A stretch of DNA of 64,000 nt from UMGS1994 sp944386155 (GTDB taxonomy: Bacteria > Bacillota > Clostridia > TANB77 > CAG-508): assembly GCA_963931085.1 (NCBI GenBank), contig OZ006973.1, positions 1,550,001 through 1,614,000 of the forward strand. Direction: 5' to 3'. The first letter of the stretch is position 1, and the number at the start of each line of letters is the position of its first letter. Below the pieces are notes generated by a model that worked only from the letters and a program-made list of their open reading frames with translations, ran no database searches and was not told where the DNA came from. A program made the translations under genes and the position numbers. This document shows positions 17,801 through 27,154 of the stretch, piece by piece.

Positions 17801-17913
17801 TTTTATTTTTGTTTTTGCTTTTACTTTTTGTTTTTTGTTTTAACTTTAATTTACATTATTTATTTTTTATTATTTAATTATTTAATCTTTATTTAATCAT
17901 TTTTATAATTTTT
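17801..17913. repeat. Pyrimidine-rich low-complexity tract
   Basis: Runs of T interrupted by single A, G or C (TTTTTATTTTTGTTTTTGC style). Similar tracts occur at 19234-19360, 30022-30090 and 51071-51125, always next to a gene end. Confidence 0.6.
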
Positions 17914-19233
17914 TTATAATATAATTTCACCAATTAAATCATAATTTAATACATCAGTAACTTTAATATTTACAAACTTATCTCTTAAATCTTCTTTTTT
18001 TCTTTTATCTCTTTTAATAAATACAACACCATCTTCATCTGGAACGTCCATGTAAGTTCTTCCTATATAATATTTTCCATCATCTGTTATATTTTCTATT
18101 ATAGCTTCATATCTATTTCCAATTAACTCTTCAAGTTTTATTTTAGAAATATGTTGTTGCAATTCCATTATCTTATTTCTTCTACTTCTTTTAGTCATAT
18201 GATGAATTTGTTCTTTTAATAAAGCTGCTGGAGTATTATCTTCTTTTGAATACATAAATACACCAAGCTTATCAAATTTTACTCTATGTACAAATTCATA
18301 AAGCTCAAAAAAGTCCTCTTCTGTCTCTCCAGGAAATCCAACTATAAGACTTGTTCTTATAATAACATTTGGAATCTCTTTTCTTATCTTATTTAATAAA
18401 TTTTCAATGCTCTTTCCATCACTTTTTCTATTCATTCTTTTTAACACTTTATCTGAATAATGTTGTATTGGAATATCAAAATAATTACATATCTTTTCTT
18501 CTTCTTTTACAACTTTAATTAGTTCATCAGTTATACTTTCTGGATAAGCATATAAAAATCTAATCCATTTGAACCCGTCTATTTTGCATAACTCTTTAAG
18601 TAATTCTGCAAGTTTAGATTCTCCATATAAATCAATTCCATATTTAGTCGTATCTTGTGCTATAACTACGACTTCTTCTATTCCCTTTTTAGCTAATAGT
18701 TTTGCTTCTTCTAAAATATCTTCCATGTTTCTACTAATATATGGTCCTCTAATTTGAGGAATAGCACAATATGTACATCTATTACTACAACCTTCTGCTA
18801 TTTTTAAATAAGCCAATTTATTTCCAGTAGTAATTACTCTTTTCTTATATTCAAGCATAATTTCTTTTTGATTTTTTTCAAATTTTATTAAATTATTTAT
18901 CTTATCCCAGAACTTATCATACTCATCTGTACTTATAAATAAGTCAACTTCTGGCATACTTTTTTCAAGATCTTCTTTATACCTTTTTACTAAACAACCT
19001 ATTGCAACTAAATATTTGCATTTACCTGTTTTTTTATATTCTGCCATTTCAAATAATGTATTTATTGCTTCTTCTTTTGCAGATTCTATAAAACCACAAG
19101 TATTTACAATTATCATATCTGCATCTTCTGGATTATTAACTATATTTATTTGTTTATCTTTTAATAAACCTATACACATTTCAGTATCTACTAAATTTTT
19201 ACTACATCCTAATGATACAAAACCAACATTCAT
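17914..19233 (-). CDS. rimO: Ribosomal protein S12 methylthiotransferase RimO
   Basis: Radical SAM enzyme that adds a methylthio group to an Asp of ribosomal protein S12. The 439 residues show the UPF0004 domain (MNVGFVSLGCSKNLVDTE) with three cluster cysteines (C10, the cysteine in NTCGFIESA, and IGCLV near 80). The radical SAM motif CSNRCTYCAIP is near residue 148 and a TRAM domain closes the protein. RimO rather than MiaB is indicated by SLGCSKNLVDTE and by SLIVGFPGETEEDF. It lies downstream of pth-rng, separated by 171 bases of low-complexity DNA. AAAAGGA ribosome site. Confidence 0.95.
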   Translation of the reverse strand: MNVGFVSLGCSKNLVDTEMCIGLLKDKQINIVNNPEDADMIIVNTCGFIESAKEEAINTLFEMAEYKKTGKCKYLVAIGCLVKRYKEDLEKSMPEVDLFISTDEYDKFWDKINNLIKFEKNQKEIMLEYKKRVITTGNKLAYLKIAEGCSNRCTYCAIPQIRGPYISRNMEDILEEAKLLAKKGIEEVVVIAQDTTKYGIDLYGESKLAELLKELCKIDGFKWIRFLYAYPESITDELIKVVKEEEKICNYFDIPIQHYSDKVLKRMNRKSDGKSIENLLNKIRKEIPNVIIRTSLIVGFPGETEEDFFELYEFVHRVKFDKLGVFMYSKEDNTPAALLKEQIHHMTKRSRRNKIMELQQHISKIKLEELIGNRYEAIIENITDDGKYYIGRTYMDVPDEDGVVFIKRDKRKKEDLRDKFVNIKVTDVLNYDLIGEIIL

Positions 19234-19404
19234 ATTATTATCATCCTTTTAGTTTAATTTTTATTTTAATTTTTATTTTTATTTTTTCTTTTTCTATATC
19301 TTTATCTATATTTTTATCTTAAGTTTAATTTTTAGTTTATTTTTTAGTTTGTTTTTTAATTCTTTTGTATCTATTAATTTTATCTTTATTTCATATAATA
19401 ATTA
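19234..19404. repeat. T-rich low-complexity spacer between RNase G gene and rimO
   Basis: About 170 bases made of repeated TTTTAT/TTTTTA-like units. No gene, promoter or hairpin is convincing here. Confidence 0.6.
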
Positions 19405-20589
19405 TTAGTTACTACAAATATGTTTTCTCGTTATTTCTAATAAATTAAGCTTTGTAAATCCTTCTATCTGAACTTTTGATCTATCCTTTTTTATTTCTTC
19501 TTCTAAAATTTTTATCGTATTTTCTTTATTTTTATCATTATGCATATCTATATAATCTATAATTATAATTCCACCAATATCTCTTAATTTAAGTTGTTTA
19601 GCAATTTCAATACTAGCTTCTTTATTAACTGTAAAAACTGTATCTTCTAATTTTTCTTTTCCTATATATTTTCCCGAATTTACATCTATTGCAGTTAGAG
19701 CTTCAGTTTTATCAATAGTAATAAATCCACCACACTTAAGCCAAACTTTTCTGTTTTCTGCATATTCTTTTTGTTTTTGAAGATTATACAGACTTGTGAA
19801 ATCTTCTTTTTCATTATAAATAACTTCTATATTTTCTACATCTAAATCTTTTAAAATCTCTAATACATTATCATATACTGATTTAGTATTCACATATATT
19901 CTCTTTAAATCAAAATCTACTAAATCAAGTAATAACTTATTTAATAAGTCATTTGTTTTATGAACAAGTATAGGAAGTTTATCTTCTGAAAACTTTGTGT
20001 TTACTATACTATCCCACTTTTCAGAAAGTTTATAAAAATCTTTTTTTAATTCTTTTTCGCTTTTTCCTATCGCAGAAGTTCTAACAATAGCACCAGAACC
20101 TTCAGGGACAAAACTTTCTACTATATCATATAATCTTTTTCTTTCTTTTTCATCTTCTATTTTTTGTGATAATGTTATAAATGTAGAATTTGGCATATAA
20201 ACTAGATATCTTCCAGCTAAATTTATGTGAGTAGAAGCTCTTGAACCTTTTTTGCAAGTAGCATCTCTTTTAATCTCAACTAAAAGAGGCATTCCTATCT
20301 TGACATATTTTTTTATATCAAAATCTTCTATATTATTTAAAGGATTATCTATTTTAGAATCATTTTTTGGTAAAATATCTTTTAAATGAATAAACGCATT
20401 CTTATTTTCACCTACATTTACAAAAGCTGCTTGAAGCCCAGGAATAACATTTTGTACTTTTCCTATATAAATGTTACCTTCTAGTCTTTTTTTATAATTA
20501 GAATCCTCATATTTTTCAATTAAAATTCCATCTTCGAGTAAAAAAATATTTTCTACATCATCTTTAACATTTACAATTAATTCTTTCAT
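19405..20589 (-). CDS. rng: Ribonuclease E/G family endoribonuclease, short C-terminus
   Basis: Single-strand-specific endoribonuclease of RNase G type. The protein (about 394 residues) starts MKELIVNVKDDVENIFLLED, has an S1 domain (GNIYIGKVQNVIPGLQAAFVNVG), the 5' sensor, and a DNase I-like catalytic block with ITIDKTEALTAIDVNSGKY and IIIIDYIDMHND, carrying the Mg-binding Asp pair. It ends ITRKHICSN and lacks the zinc-link cysteine pair and small domain that usually follow. No extra domain continues in another frame after the stop. ATG at 20589 is preferred; an ATG nine bases earlier overlaps the AGGATGG ribosome site. It begins within 11 bases of the pth stop. Confidence 0.88.
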   Translation of the reverse strand: MKELIVNVKDDVENIFLLEDGILIEKYEDSNYKKRLEGNIYIGKVQNVIPGLQAAFVNVGENKNAFIHLKDILPKNDSKIDNPLNNIEDFDIKKYVKIGMPLLVEIKRDATCKKGSRASTHINLAGRYLVYMPNSTFITLSQKIEDEKERKRLYDIVESFVPEGSGAIVRTSAIGKSEKELKKDFYKLSEKWDSIVNTKFSEDKLPILVHKTNDLLNKLLLDLVDFDLKRIYVNTKSVYDNVLEILKDLDVENIEVIYNEKEDFTSLYNLQKQKEYAENRKVWLKCGGFITIDKTEALTAIDVNSGKYIGKEKLEDTVFTVNKEASIEIAKQLKLRDIGGIIIIDYIDMHNDKNKENTIKILEEEIKKDRSKVQIEGFTKLNLLEITRKHICSN

Positions 20590-20599
20590 AGTATCCATC

Positions 20600-21160
20600 C
20601 TAATTAAATTTATTCATTGCACAATCTATACCATTTTTTAATATTTCAAAAACAGCATCTTTAGCCTTTGTAGTTGATTTATCTAATAATTCTCTTGTAT
20701 TTTTATCTATATATCCTATAACAAAACTTACTAAATCATCATTTGGAATATTATTAGATCCTATCCCAACTCTTACTCTTGGAAAATCTTCAGAATTTAG
20801 TCTACTACATATAGACTTCATACCATTATGAGTTCCAGGACCTCCTGATTTTCTTATTTTTATCTTTCCTTCTTCAATATCTAAATCATCATATATTACA
20901 ATTATATTTTCTAAAGGGATTTTATAAAAATTCACAAACTGTACTACACTATCACCACTTAAATTCATAAAAGTTTGTGGTTTTAGCAAAATTATTTTTT
21001 CTCCGTCCATTACAGTTTGAGCATATAAGCCGTTAAATTTCTTTTTTTCTATTTTTATATTTAACTCATCAGCAATCTTATTTACTGTATCAAATCCCAT
21101 ATTATGCCTTGTATTTTTATAATCTTCTTCTGGATTTCCAAGACCTACAATTAAGTACAT
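20600..21160 (-). CDS. pth: Peptidyl-tRNA hydrolase
   Basis: Releases peptides from drop-off peptidyl-tRNA. The 186 residues begin MYLIVGLGNPEEDYKNTRHNMGF with catalytic His20 and Asn10 equivalents in place. PQTFMNLSG near 65 and DDLDIEEGKIKIRKSGGPGTHNGMK-type motifs with the conserved Asp and His follow. Length is normal. It heads a pth-rng unit divergent from the glycosyltransferase at 21296. GGAGAATA ribosome site. Confidence 0.97.
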   Translation of the reverse strand: MYLIVGLGNPEEDYKNTRHNMGFDTVNKIADELNIKIEKKKFNGLYAQTVMDGEKIILLKPQTFMNLSGDSVVQFVNFYKIPLENIIVIYDDLDIEEGKIKIRKSGGPGTHNGMKSICSRLNSEDFPRVRVGIGSNNIPNDDLVSFVIGYIDKNTRELLDKSTTKAKDAVFEILKNGIDCAMNKFN

Positions 21161-21249
21161 AACAATTATTCTCCTTTTCCTTAGTATACTCCATTTTACA
21201 ACATTTTTTAAGATTTAACAAGTATTTACATAAGCTGGTAAAAAAATTA

Positions 21250-21278
21250 TTGCTCATTTAAACCTATAATGATATAAT
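21250..21278 (+). promoter_or_regulatory. Promoter for the glycosyltransferase at 21296
   Basis: TTGCTC (21250-21255), 17 bases, TATAAT (21273-21278). The predicted start of transcription is only about 10 bases before the ATG, so the leader is very short. Confidence 0.7.
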
Positions 21279-21295
21279 CTAATCGGTGAATATAT

Positions 21296-22531
21296 ATGGA
21301 AATTAAAAATTCTAAGAAATGTACTAAAAATAGTACTAAAAATAGCGAAATTAAAGCAAATACAAATAATACAAATAACACAAGTAAAAATTCTACTAAA
21401 TTAAATAACAGTAAAAATAAACTTTCATTAAATAATATAACAATTAAAAAAACTGTTAAAGAAACAAAAATAGATTCTAATAAACCTTTAGTATCTGTAA
21501 TAGTTACTATATGTAATATTGCTCACTTGCTTCACTCTTGTATTGAATCTATTGTTGAACAAACTTATACTAACTTAGAAATAATCCTAATAGATAGTTA
21601 TTCTATAGATGGTTCATTTAAAGTTTGTGAAAAATTTGCAAGCAAAGATAATCGTATTAAGTTTACTTGTGATGTTTTTAAGTCAGAATCAGATATGAGA
21701 AATTATGGACTATCTCAAGCTACAGGGGATTATATAACTTTTGTATCAGGATCTGATTTTATTAGTCTTAATTATATAGAATATCAACTAGAGATAATTC
21801 AAAAATATAATGCTGATATCTCAGAATGCGAATTTATAAAAGTTCCTGAAATAGTATCTGCAGAAAATTCTTTTGAACCACCAAAACAAAATGTAGAAAG
21901 AATTACAGAATTTTTACCTTGGCAAGCGATTGAAAATTTGCACTCTATTTCTCATAATACTTGTGTACGAACTGTAGTGTTATGGAACAAATTATATAAA
22001 AAATATATATTTGATGACATTCGTTTTCCAGAAGACAAAAGGTTTGAAGATGAATTTACAACATATAAACTATTTAGAAAAGCTAAAAAGATAGTTTGCT
22101 CTAATCAAATATTATATGCATATGTTCAAATTGGTACTTTTAAAAATAGATCATATTATGATGAACATAGATTAGATATTTTAGAAGCTTACGAGAATTA
22201 TATGAAGTTTTTCAAGGAAATGAAAAGTCCTTATATGCTAGAAAGAGCTGGAAGAAGATATTTAAGAATAATGCTCATAATAAGAAAAGAAATGTCTGCC
22301 TTTGATAAACATCTCCCTGATAAAAGAGATACAATAAAAAGATTAGATGCAAGATTTAAGACTATATATAATTATTTAAATGTTCTATGTGATAAATATC
22401 CTTATTTAGCAGATACCAAACCTTGGCATCAAATTTATTATAATAAATACAATACTTATATAAAATTAATTCAAGAATTTAATAAGGAAAATTTAAAATA
22501 TGAACATAATAGAAGAAGACAAAGTTTATAA
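21296..22531 (+). CDS. Glycosyltransferase family 2-like protein with altered catalytic motifs
   Basis: Residues about 63-260 have the GT-A fold of family 2: VSVIVTICNIAHLLHSCIES, EQTYTNLEIILIDS, and SDMRNYGLSQATGDYITFV. The usual acidic motifs are changed: DDGS(T) is DSYS and the metal-binding DSDD is SGSD. The N-terminal 60 residues are a low-complexity Asn/Lys/Ser/Thr tail unlike any GT2. The C-terminal third is helical and Arg/Lys-rich. So the protein may be inactive, may use another metal site, or may have different substrate needs. It is a single plus-strand gene with its own promoter and terminator, beside the glycan genes at 22645-27007 but not in their operon. Weak GGTGA ribosome site. 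Confidence 0.75.
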   Translation: MEIKNSKKCTKNSTKNSEIKANTNNTNNTSKNSTKLNNSKNKLSLNNITIKKTVKETKIDSNKPLVSVIVTICNIAHLLHSCIESIVEQTYTNLEIILIDSYSIDGSFKVCEKFASKDNRIKFTCDVFKSESDMRNYGLSQATGDYITFVSGSDFISLNYIEYQLEIIQKYNADISECEFIKVPEIVSAENSFEPPKQNVERITEFLPWQAIENLHSISHNTCVRTVVLWNKLYKKYIFDDIRFPEDKRFEDEFTTYKLFRKAKKIVCSNQILYAYVQIGTFKNRSYYDEHRLDILEAYENYMKFFKEMKSPYMLERAGRRYLRIMLIIRKEMSAFDKHLPDKRDTIKRLDARFKTIYNYLNVLCDKYPYLADTKPWHQIYYNKYNTYIKLIQEFNKENLKYEHNRRRQSL

Positions 22532-22570
22532 TAAATACAAAATAGTTTATATAAATATAAATAAAACATA

Positions 22571-22619
22571 AAAAACTGTAATAATTAATAAATCTTATTT
22601 ACTAGTTATTACAGTTTTT
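22571..22619. terminator. Bidirectional terminator between two convergent glycosyltransferases
   Basis: AAAAACTGTAATAA (22571-22584) pairs with TTATTACAGTTTTT (22606-22619). The flanks are A-rich on the left and T-rich on the right, so it can stop both genes. Confidence 0.85.
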
Positions 22620-22644
22620 ATCATTTACTTAATTTATTTTATTA

Positions 22645-23439
22645 TTATCTTAGTTTCTCAAGTAATCTATTTATATAGTCATTGTTTCTCTTTAAAGCAT
22701 CTACTATATAAGTTTTATATTTAGGCTCTACTTCTTCTAAAACATCTAATAAACAAATCATATTATAATATAAATCTTTTAATTTTGTAGGAGATATTGC
22801 AGTAGACATACTGTCTTTTCTTCCACTATTATATATTATTGAAATATAATCTGTATATTTATATGAATTTGATTTTAGAACACCTTTATAATAGAAAACA
22901 AAATCTTCAAAGAATTTTCCTTCTACAAATTCAATATTATTTTTTAGTATAAATTCTCTATTCCAAAGAACATCCCATACATTTTCGTATCTCCATGTAG
23001 ATATTCTATTTTCTTTAACTGAATTTTCAGCTGTTGGAATAAATTTCCCTTGAATTGCCTCTCCAACTGATTCAAATCCTAAATATACAATATCTACTTT
23101 ATCATTTCCTATTGTATTATTTAATCTTTTTAAAACATCTTTATCAGCAAGTAAATCGTCTGAATCTAGAAATAATATATAATCACCATCTGCAGCTTTT
23201 ATACCAGTATTTCTAGCCCCTCCAGCCTTTTTATTTACGTTGTGTCTTATTACTTTTATTTTTTTATTATCTTTTTCATATTTTTTTGCAATCTCGAAAG
23301 TATTATCTGTAGATAAATCATCTATTATTATAAATTCATAATTTTCATAATCTTGCATAATAACACTTTTTATTGCATCTTCAATCTCTTTTTCAGCATT
23401 ATGAGCAGGCATAATTATACTAAATCTTATTTCTTCCAT
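22645..23439 (-). CDS. Glycosyltransferase family 2
   Basis: A 264-residue GT-A enzyme, probably adding a sugar to a surface polysaccharide. Motifs are canonical: FSIIMPAHNAEKEIEDAI, FIIIDDLSTDNTFEI, AGGARNTGIKAADGDYILFLDSDD with the metal-binding DSDD near residue 90. No membrane segment is seen, so it acts at the cytoplasmic face. Its start overlaps the last 13 bases of the preceding gene (23427-24680), so the two are translationally coupled. Strong AAGGAG ribosome site. Substrate is unknown. It ends 26 bases before the bidirectional terminator. Confidence 0.88.
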   Translation of the reverse strand: MEEIRFSIIMPAHNAEKEIEDAIKSVIMQDYENYEFIIIDDLSTDNTFEIAKKYEKDNKKIKVIRHNVNKKAGGARNTGIKAADGDYILFLDSDDLLADKDVLKRLNNTIGNDKVDIVYLGFESVGEAIQGKFIPTAENSVKENRISTWRYENVWDVLWNREFILKNNIEFVEGKFFEDFVFYYKGVLKSNSYKYTDYISIIYNSGRKDSMSTAISPTKLKDLYYNMICLLDVLEEVEPKYKTYIVDALKRNNDYINRLLEKLR

Positions 23440-24680
23440 TTTTTCTCGTGCTCCTTAATAATCTTCCAAATTCTATTTGTCTCAATAAAATCAGAATAAT
23501 GTTTTTGTACATTTTCATGATACTCTTTTAAATTATCGACTAAAACTAAGAAATTTGAGTTATCAAACAAGTTATTAATTTCTTCAATACTTTTATTTAA
23601 ATTATTAAATACTTGTTTAATATTTTCATCATAATGAGCTTTATCTGTTGTATACATTAATAATGGTTTATATTTTATCCATCCTTGACTTGCTTTTAAG
23701 AATCTTTTTTCAATATTTTTTTCTGATGTTTTAATAACTCTTAATTTCTTTGGTTCTTCTCCATCCATTATTTCTTTATATTTTAAGAAACCATCATGGA
23801 AATGATATAAAGGAACTTTTATAATCTTTACATCTTCTAGAGCCATTGAGAAAAATGTATCTTCTCCTCTTGCCCCTGGTGGATTATAAAATGCTGGAAT
23901 TTTTTCTAGATGTTTTAAATTCAAACATAATGTTGATCCAGCAACAAACTTTTTACCATTTATAGCTTGTTGTTCATATGCTCCTTTTCCATCAGAAATA
24001 TTTTCATCTGCAAATGTAATACCACCATCTTTTTCAAATTTTTCTTTTATTGATTTCCAAGTAACTGCTTCATTACCAATAGCTTCAATAAATCTTGTTA
24101 CATATCCTTCTTCTTCTTCATCACATTCCATATAAGGAATAGGAGAAATATATCCACAGTGATATCCTATTGTAATATCAGCATTTTCTTTTTCCATATA
24201 TTCTATATGTTTTAAAACATTATCTTGTTTTTTCCAATAAACTGATCCATCAGGATTTTTTAAACATGCTCTTGGATATTCATCATCATCCCAAAATAAT
24301 AAGTAATCTATACCGCTTTTTAATGCATAATACATTAAAGTATTTCTTCCTCTAGCATGTCCATGTCCAAATATTAAATCAGCTTCTTCTTCAGTTAAAT
24401 TATATCTTTGTCTAATTAAATGTCTTTCTTCTTTTATTGTTCCTGGTGTTATATATTCAATATCAATCTTTGAATCATATACATCAATATCAATATTGTA
24501 AAAATCATCTTCTTTTGTATTTAAATATTCAGAATCATATAATATAAAAAATGTTATATTAACTTTTTTCTCATAATTTTTTACTTGTTCAATAATTTCT
24601 TTGTAATATGAATTAATTATATTACATACATTAGATCTTCCTGTCACAAAACCTATTCCCATGTTGATTTCGTTTTTCAT
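23427..24680 (-). CDS. GT-A-type glycosyltransferase, family uncertain
   Basis: A 417-residue cytoplasmic protein. An alpha/beta nucleotide-sugar domain occupies residues 1-250. It has a likely metal motif in LLFWDDDEYPRA (near 124) and a later GARGEDTFFS block with the acidic base-like Glu-Asp. The C-terminal 100 residues are helical. I place it in the GT-A superfamily from those motifs, but I cannot name its CAZy family. It starts with a perfect AAGGAGG ribosome site and overlaps the next gene (family 2 glycosyltransferase), so they should act in the same pathway, probably surface glycan assembly. Confidence 0.65.
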   Translation of the reverse strand: MKNEINMGIGFVTGRSNVCNIINSYYKEIIEQVKNYEKKVNITFFILYDSEYLNTKEDDFYNIDIDVYDSKIDIEYITPGTIKEERHLIRQRYNLTEEEADLIFGHGHARGRNTLMYYALKSGIDYLLFWDDDEYPRACLKNPDGSVYWKKQDNVLKHIEYMEKENADITIGYHCGYISPIPYMECDEEEEGYVTRFIEAIGNEAVTWKSIKEKFEKDGGITFADENISDGKGAYEQQAINGKKFVAGSTLCLNLKHLEKIPAFYNPPGARGEDTFFSMALEDVKIIKVPLYHFHDGFLKYKEIMDGEEPKKLRVIKTSEKNIEKRFLKASQGWIKYKPLLMYTTDKAHYDENIKQVFNNLNKSIEEINNLFDNSNFLVLVDNLKEYHENVQKHYSDFIETNRIWKIIKEHEKKWKK

Positions 24681-24800
24681 AATTCCTCCTTAATTCTATC
24701 TAGTAAAAAGCAAAATCATGATTTATTTAATATTAATTTTATTAGATATTTTAAATGTCTAAATTGAATTTTAATGCTATTTACTAAATTATAGAAGACT

Positions 24801-25916
24801 TTATAAATTCTTTATATAGTCGCATATCCCTAAAAATCCATTTTTCTCATATATTTTCCACAATTCATCATAATTTTGTGGAATATCACATGGTTTTTTA
24901 AGATTATTTTGCATACAGTCTTCTATATTGCTTTCTATTAAATTGAATTTATCAGAAACTTTACCGAAAATAGCTTTTCCCTTTTCAGTGTTTATCAAGA
25001 CTAATGATACACCTTTTTTATCGTCAAAGTTTTCAATAGTTTTTTCTATCCCCCAAAAATCTCCTATTGTTATGTCTGCTACTCTTTTTGTGCTTGCGTA
25101 ATTACATCTATAACAAGAATCTCTTAGTATATAATCCTTTAAAAATAAATTATATAATTCGTCTCCTTTAAAGTAATTACTTATGTACTGTTTGCCATTT
25201 TCAAATTCAATTTTAATATTTTGTGTATAATTATTTTCTTTATATCTAAAATTTATACTCTTTATTTTTGAAGAAAACTTTTCTTCGAGTTTTTTTAGAT
25301 ATTGCTTATAAATTCCTGGTGAAGGTACGCCATGACATATTATGTCACAAGTATATAAATTAGTAGTATCTATATTTTTACTAGCTAGATAATTATATAC
25401 TCCGTCTACCTCACAAGGGGTTCCTGTAAAAAGAACTACTTGATTATTTTTTAATTTTTCTTCTATCTCTTTATATAAATAACCCATTTGACTTTGAACA
25501 TATTTTGAGCCTTGCATATAATTTCTTTTTTCTTTTTTAGAAGTCATTATATGTTTTACTTCAAAATCTTTATCGTATACAGCTCCACAAACACAACCAT
25601 TCATTTTATCTAAGATCAATTCTGATATTTCATAAAATACTCCACCAGAAGAACTTTTTTCTCTAATATTTTCGACTTTGTTTTTTGCTGCATATACTTT
25701 TATAGGATTATTTGTAATTCTTTTTGGTTCCTTTTTATTTATAGTTATTGGACATATTCTATCACAAATCCCACAATTAATGCAAATATTTTTATCAATA
25801 TCTGGATATTCGAAGCCTTTGCTATTTATCTTAATCTTTATAGCTCCAGTAGGACATATATTTCTACATGCCATACATCCTGTACATTTATCATAATCTA
25901 TATTTATTGGATTCAT
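24801..25916 (-). CDS. FrhB-like iron-sulfur protein (F420 hydrogenase/dehydrogenase beta-subunit family)
   Basis: A 371-residue redox protein. Two 4Fe-4S ferredoxin motifs occur at the N-terminus: CTGCMACRNICP and CINCGICDRICP. An FrhB_FdhB N- and C-terminal domain follows, with SSSGGVFYEIS, QGSKYVQS, GTPCEVDGV and CDIICHGVPSP, and more cysteines at DSCYRCNYAS. Members next to polysaccharide pyruvyl transferases are common in capsule and exopolysaccharide loci of gut bacteria, where F420 itself is not expected. Its stop-to-start gap from the pyruvyl transferase is two bases, so they are coupled. The electron donor and substrate are unknown. Confidence 0.85.
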   Translation of the reverse strand: MNPINIDYDKCTGCMACRNICPTGAIKIKINSKGFEYPDIDKNICINCGICDRICPITINKKEPKRITNNPIKVYAAKNKVENIREKSSSGGVFYEISELILDKMNGCVCGAVYDKDFEVKHIMTSKKEKRNYMQGSKYVQSQMGYLYKEIEEKLKNNQVVLFTGTPCEVDGVYNYLASKNIDTTNLYTCDIICHGVPSPGIYKQYLKKLEEKFSSKIKSINFRYKENNYTQNIKIEFENGKQYISNYFKGDELYNLFLKDYILRDSCYRCNYASTKRVADITIGDFWGIEKTIENFDDKKGVSLVLINTEKGKAIFGKVSDKFNLIESNIEDCMQNNLKKPCDIPQNYDELWKIYEKNGFLGICDYIKNL

Positions 25917-25918
25917 TG

Positions 25919-26992
25919 TTACACCTCATTTTCTAATGCATTTTTAAGATACTCTATAGAAATTTTTCTCTCATCTTCTAATATATTAAACACTCTATCA
26001 TAATTAATTGGTTTATCTATTATGTCTGATAGATTTTCAATTCCAGTTGCATCTCTATCTGTAAGTTCTAATCTTTTTAATAAATCTTCTATTTTATATC
26101 CAAGACATGCATATGAAACAAATTGTTTTTTAGTAAGAATTGAGAAAATTGTTCCATGAAAAGTAGCTGTAACTACATATGTAGCATTTTTCATATATCC
26201 AATAAATTCAAATATATTAGCATCAATATTTTTATCTGCCCATTTACAATAAAATCCTATTGAATATACTGGCAAATTCATTTCCTTCGCTAGTTTTTTT
26301 ATTTTCTCTTTTCTTTCATTTGAAACATTATAATCATAAATTAAAATATAATCTTTCTCATCTGGAATAATTGCATATTTACCAATAGATTTTAATAGCA
26401 TGGTAGGATCAAGAACTAGTTTAGCATCTCTTCCAGTAATCTCTTTTATAAGATTTTTTGTATTTACATCTCTAGCAGATAATTTTGATACTTTTCCAAA
26501 ATCGATCTTATTATTATGAAATTCTTTAAATTCTTCTACTGTTGTTGTATTACAACTTGGAGCATAAGCAAAGATATTGTTACAATTTAAGTCATATCCA
26601 TAATACTCTTTTCTATGCTCAAAAGAAGGATTATTTACATTCCATAATTCATCACTCCCTAATATGATACTTTTATATATATCATCATTTTTATTATATA
26701 AATTTTCACTTACATTTAAGAAAACTCTTGATTTTTTAAGTCTACTATTTATAGAAATATTTTTTGTATCTACAGGACTATACCTGCAATTTCTAATTGA
26801 GTTAATTACTAAATCATCATTTTCTATTAGCTTATTAATAACATCTCTTTCATGTCTATTTTCTTTTTTAAATTTTAAAAACTCTGGTTCATAATCTAAT
26901 TTTTTTAAAACCTCTTGCAATGCAAAAGCTTGTAATGTTGCCCCGAAATTTGGTGCAGCATCATGTAAAGTACATATCCCTACTTTTTTCAT
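25919..26992 (-). CDS. Polysaccharide pyruvyl transferase family protein
   Basis: Member of the CsaB/WcaK-type family (PF04230), which adds ketal-linked pyruvate to surface sugars. Of 357 residues, the N-terminal half has VGICTLHDAAPNFGATLQAF and a conserved GSDELWN near 115. The C-terminal half has the Rossmann-like region with SIGFYCKW and a TATFHGTIFSILTKK motif near 280, typical of the family. The start at 26992 has an AGGAGG ribosome site six bases upstream; a longer reading from 27007 contains that site. It forms an operon with the FrhB-like gene. It is separated from tsaC by about 160 bases. Confidence 0.85.
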   Translation of the reverse strand: MKKVGICTLHDAAPNFGATLQAFALQEVLKKLDYEPEFLKFKKENRHERDVINKLIENDDLVINSIRNCRYSPVDTKNISINSRLKKSRVFLNVSENLYNKNDDIYKSIILGSDELWNVNNPSFEHRKEYYGYDLNCNNIFAYAPSCNTTTVEEFKEFHNNKIDFGKVSKLSARDVNTKNLIKEITGRDAKLVLDPTMLLKSIGKYAIIPDEKDYILIYDYNVSNERKEKIKKLAKEMNLPVYSIGFYCKWADKNIDANIFEFIGYMKNATYVVTATFHGTIFSILTKKQFVSYACLGYKIEDLLKRLELTDRDATGIENLSDIIDKPINYDRVFNILEDERKISIEYLKNALENEV

Positions 26993-27154
26993 AATTTTCC
27001 TCCTCATAAGTTAAAAAACATATAGTTTTTTGTATATATTTTTTTCTTATGGGAATTGATAAAAATTATCAAAATAATAAGTCATATTAAATTACACGCA
27101 AAATAAGTAAATATATATTATATTACTTCTACTTTACTTCATATAACTCTATAT

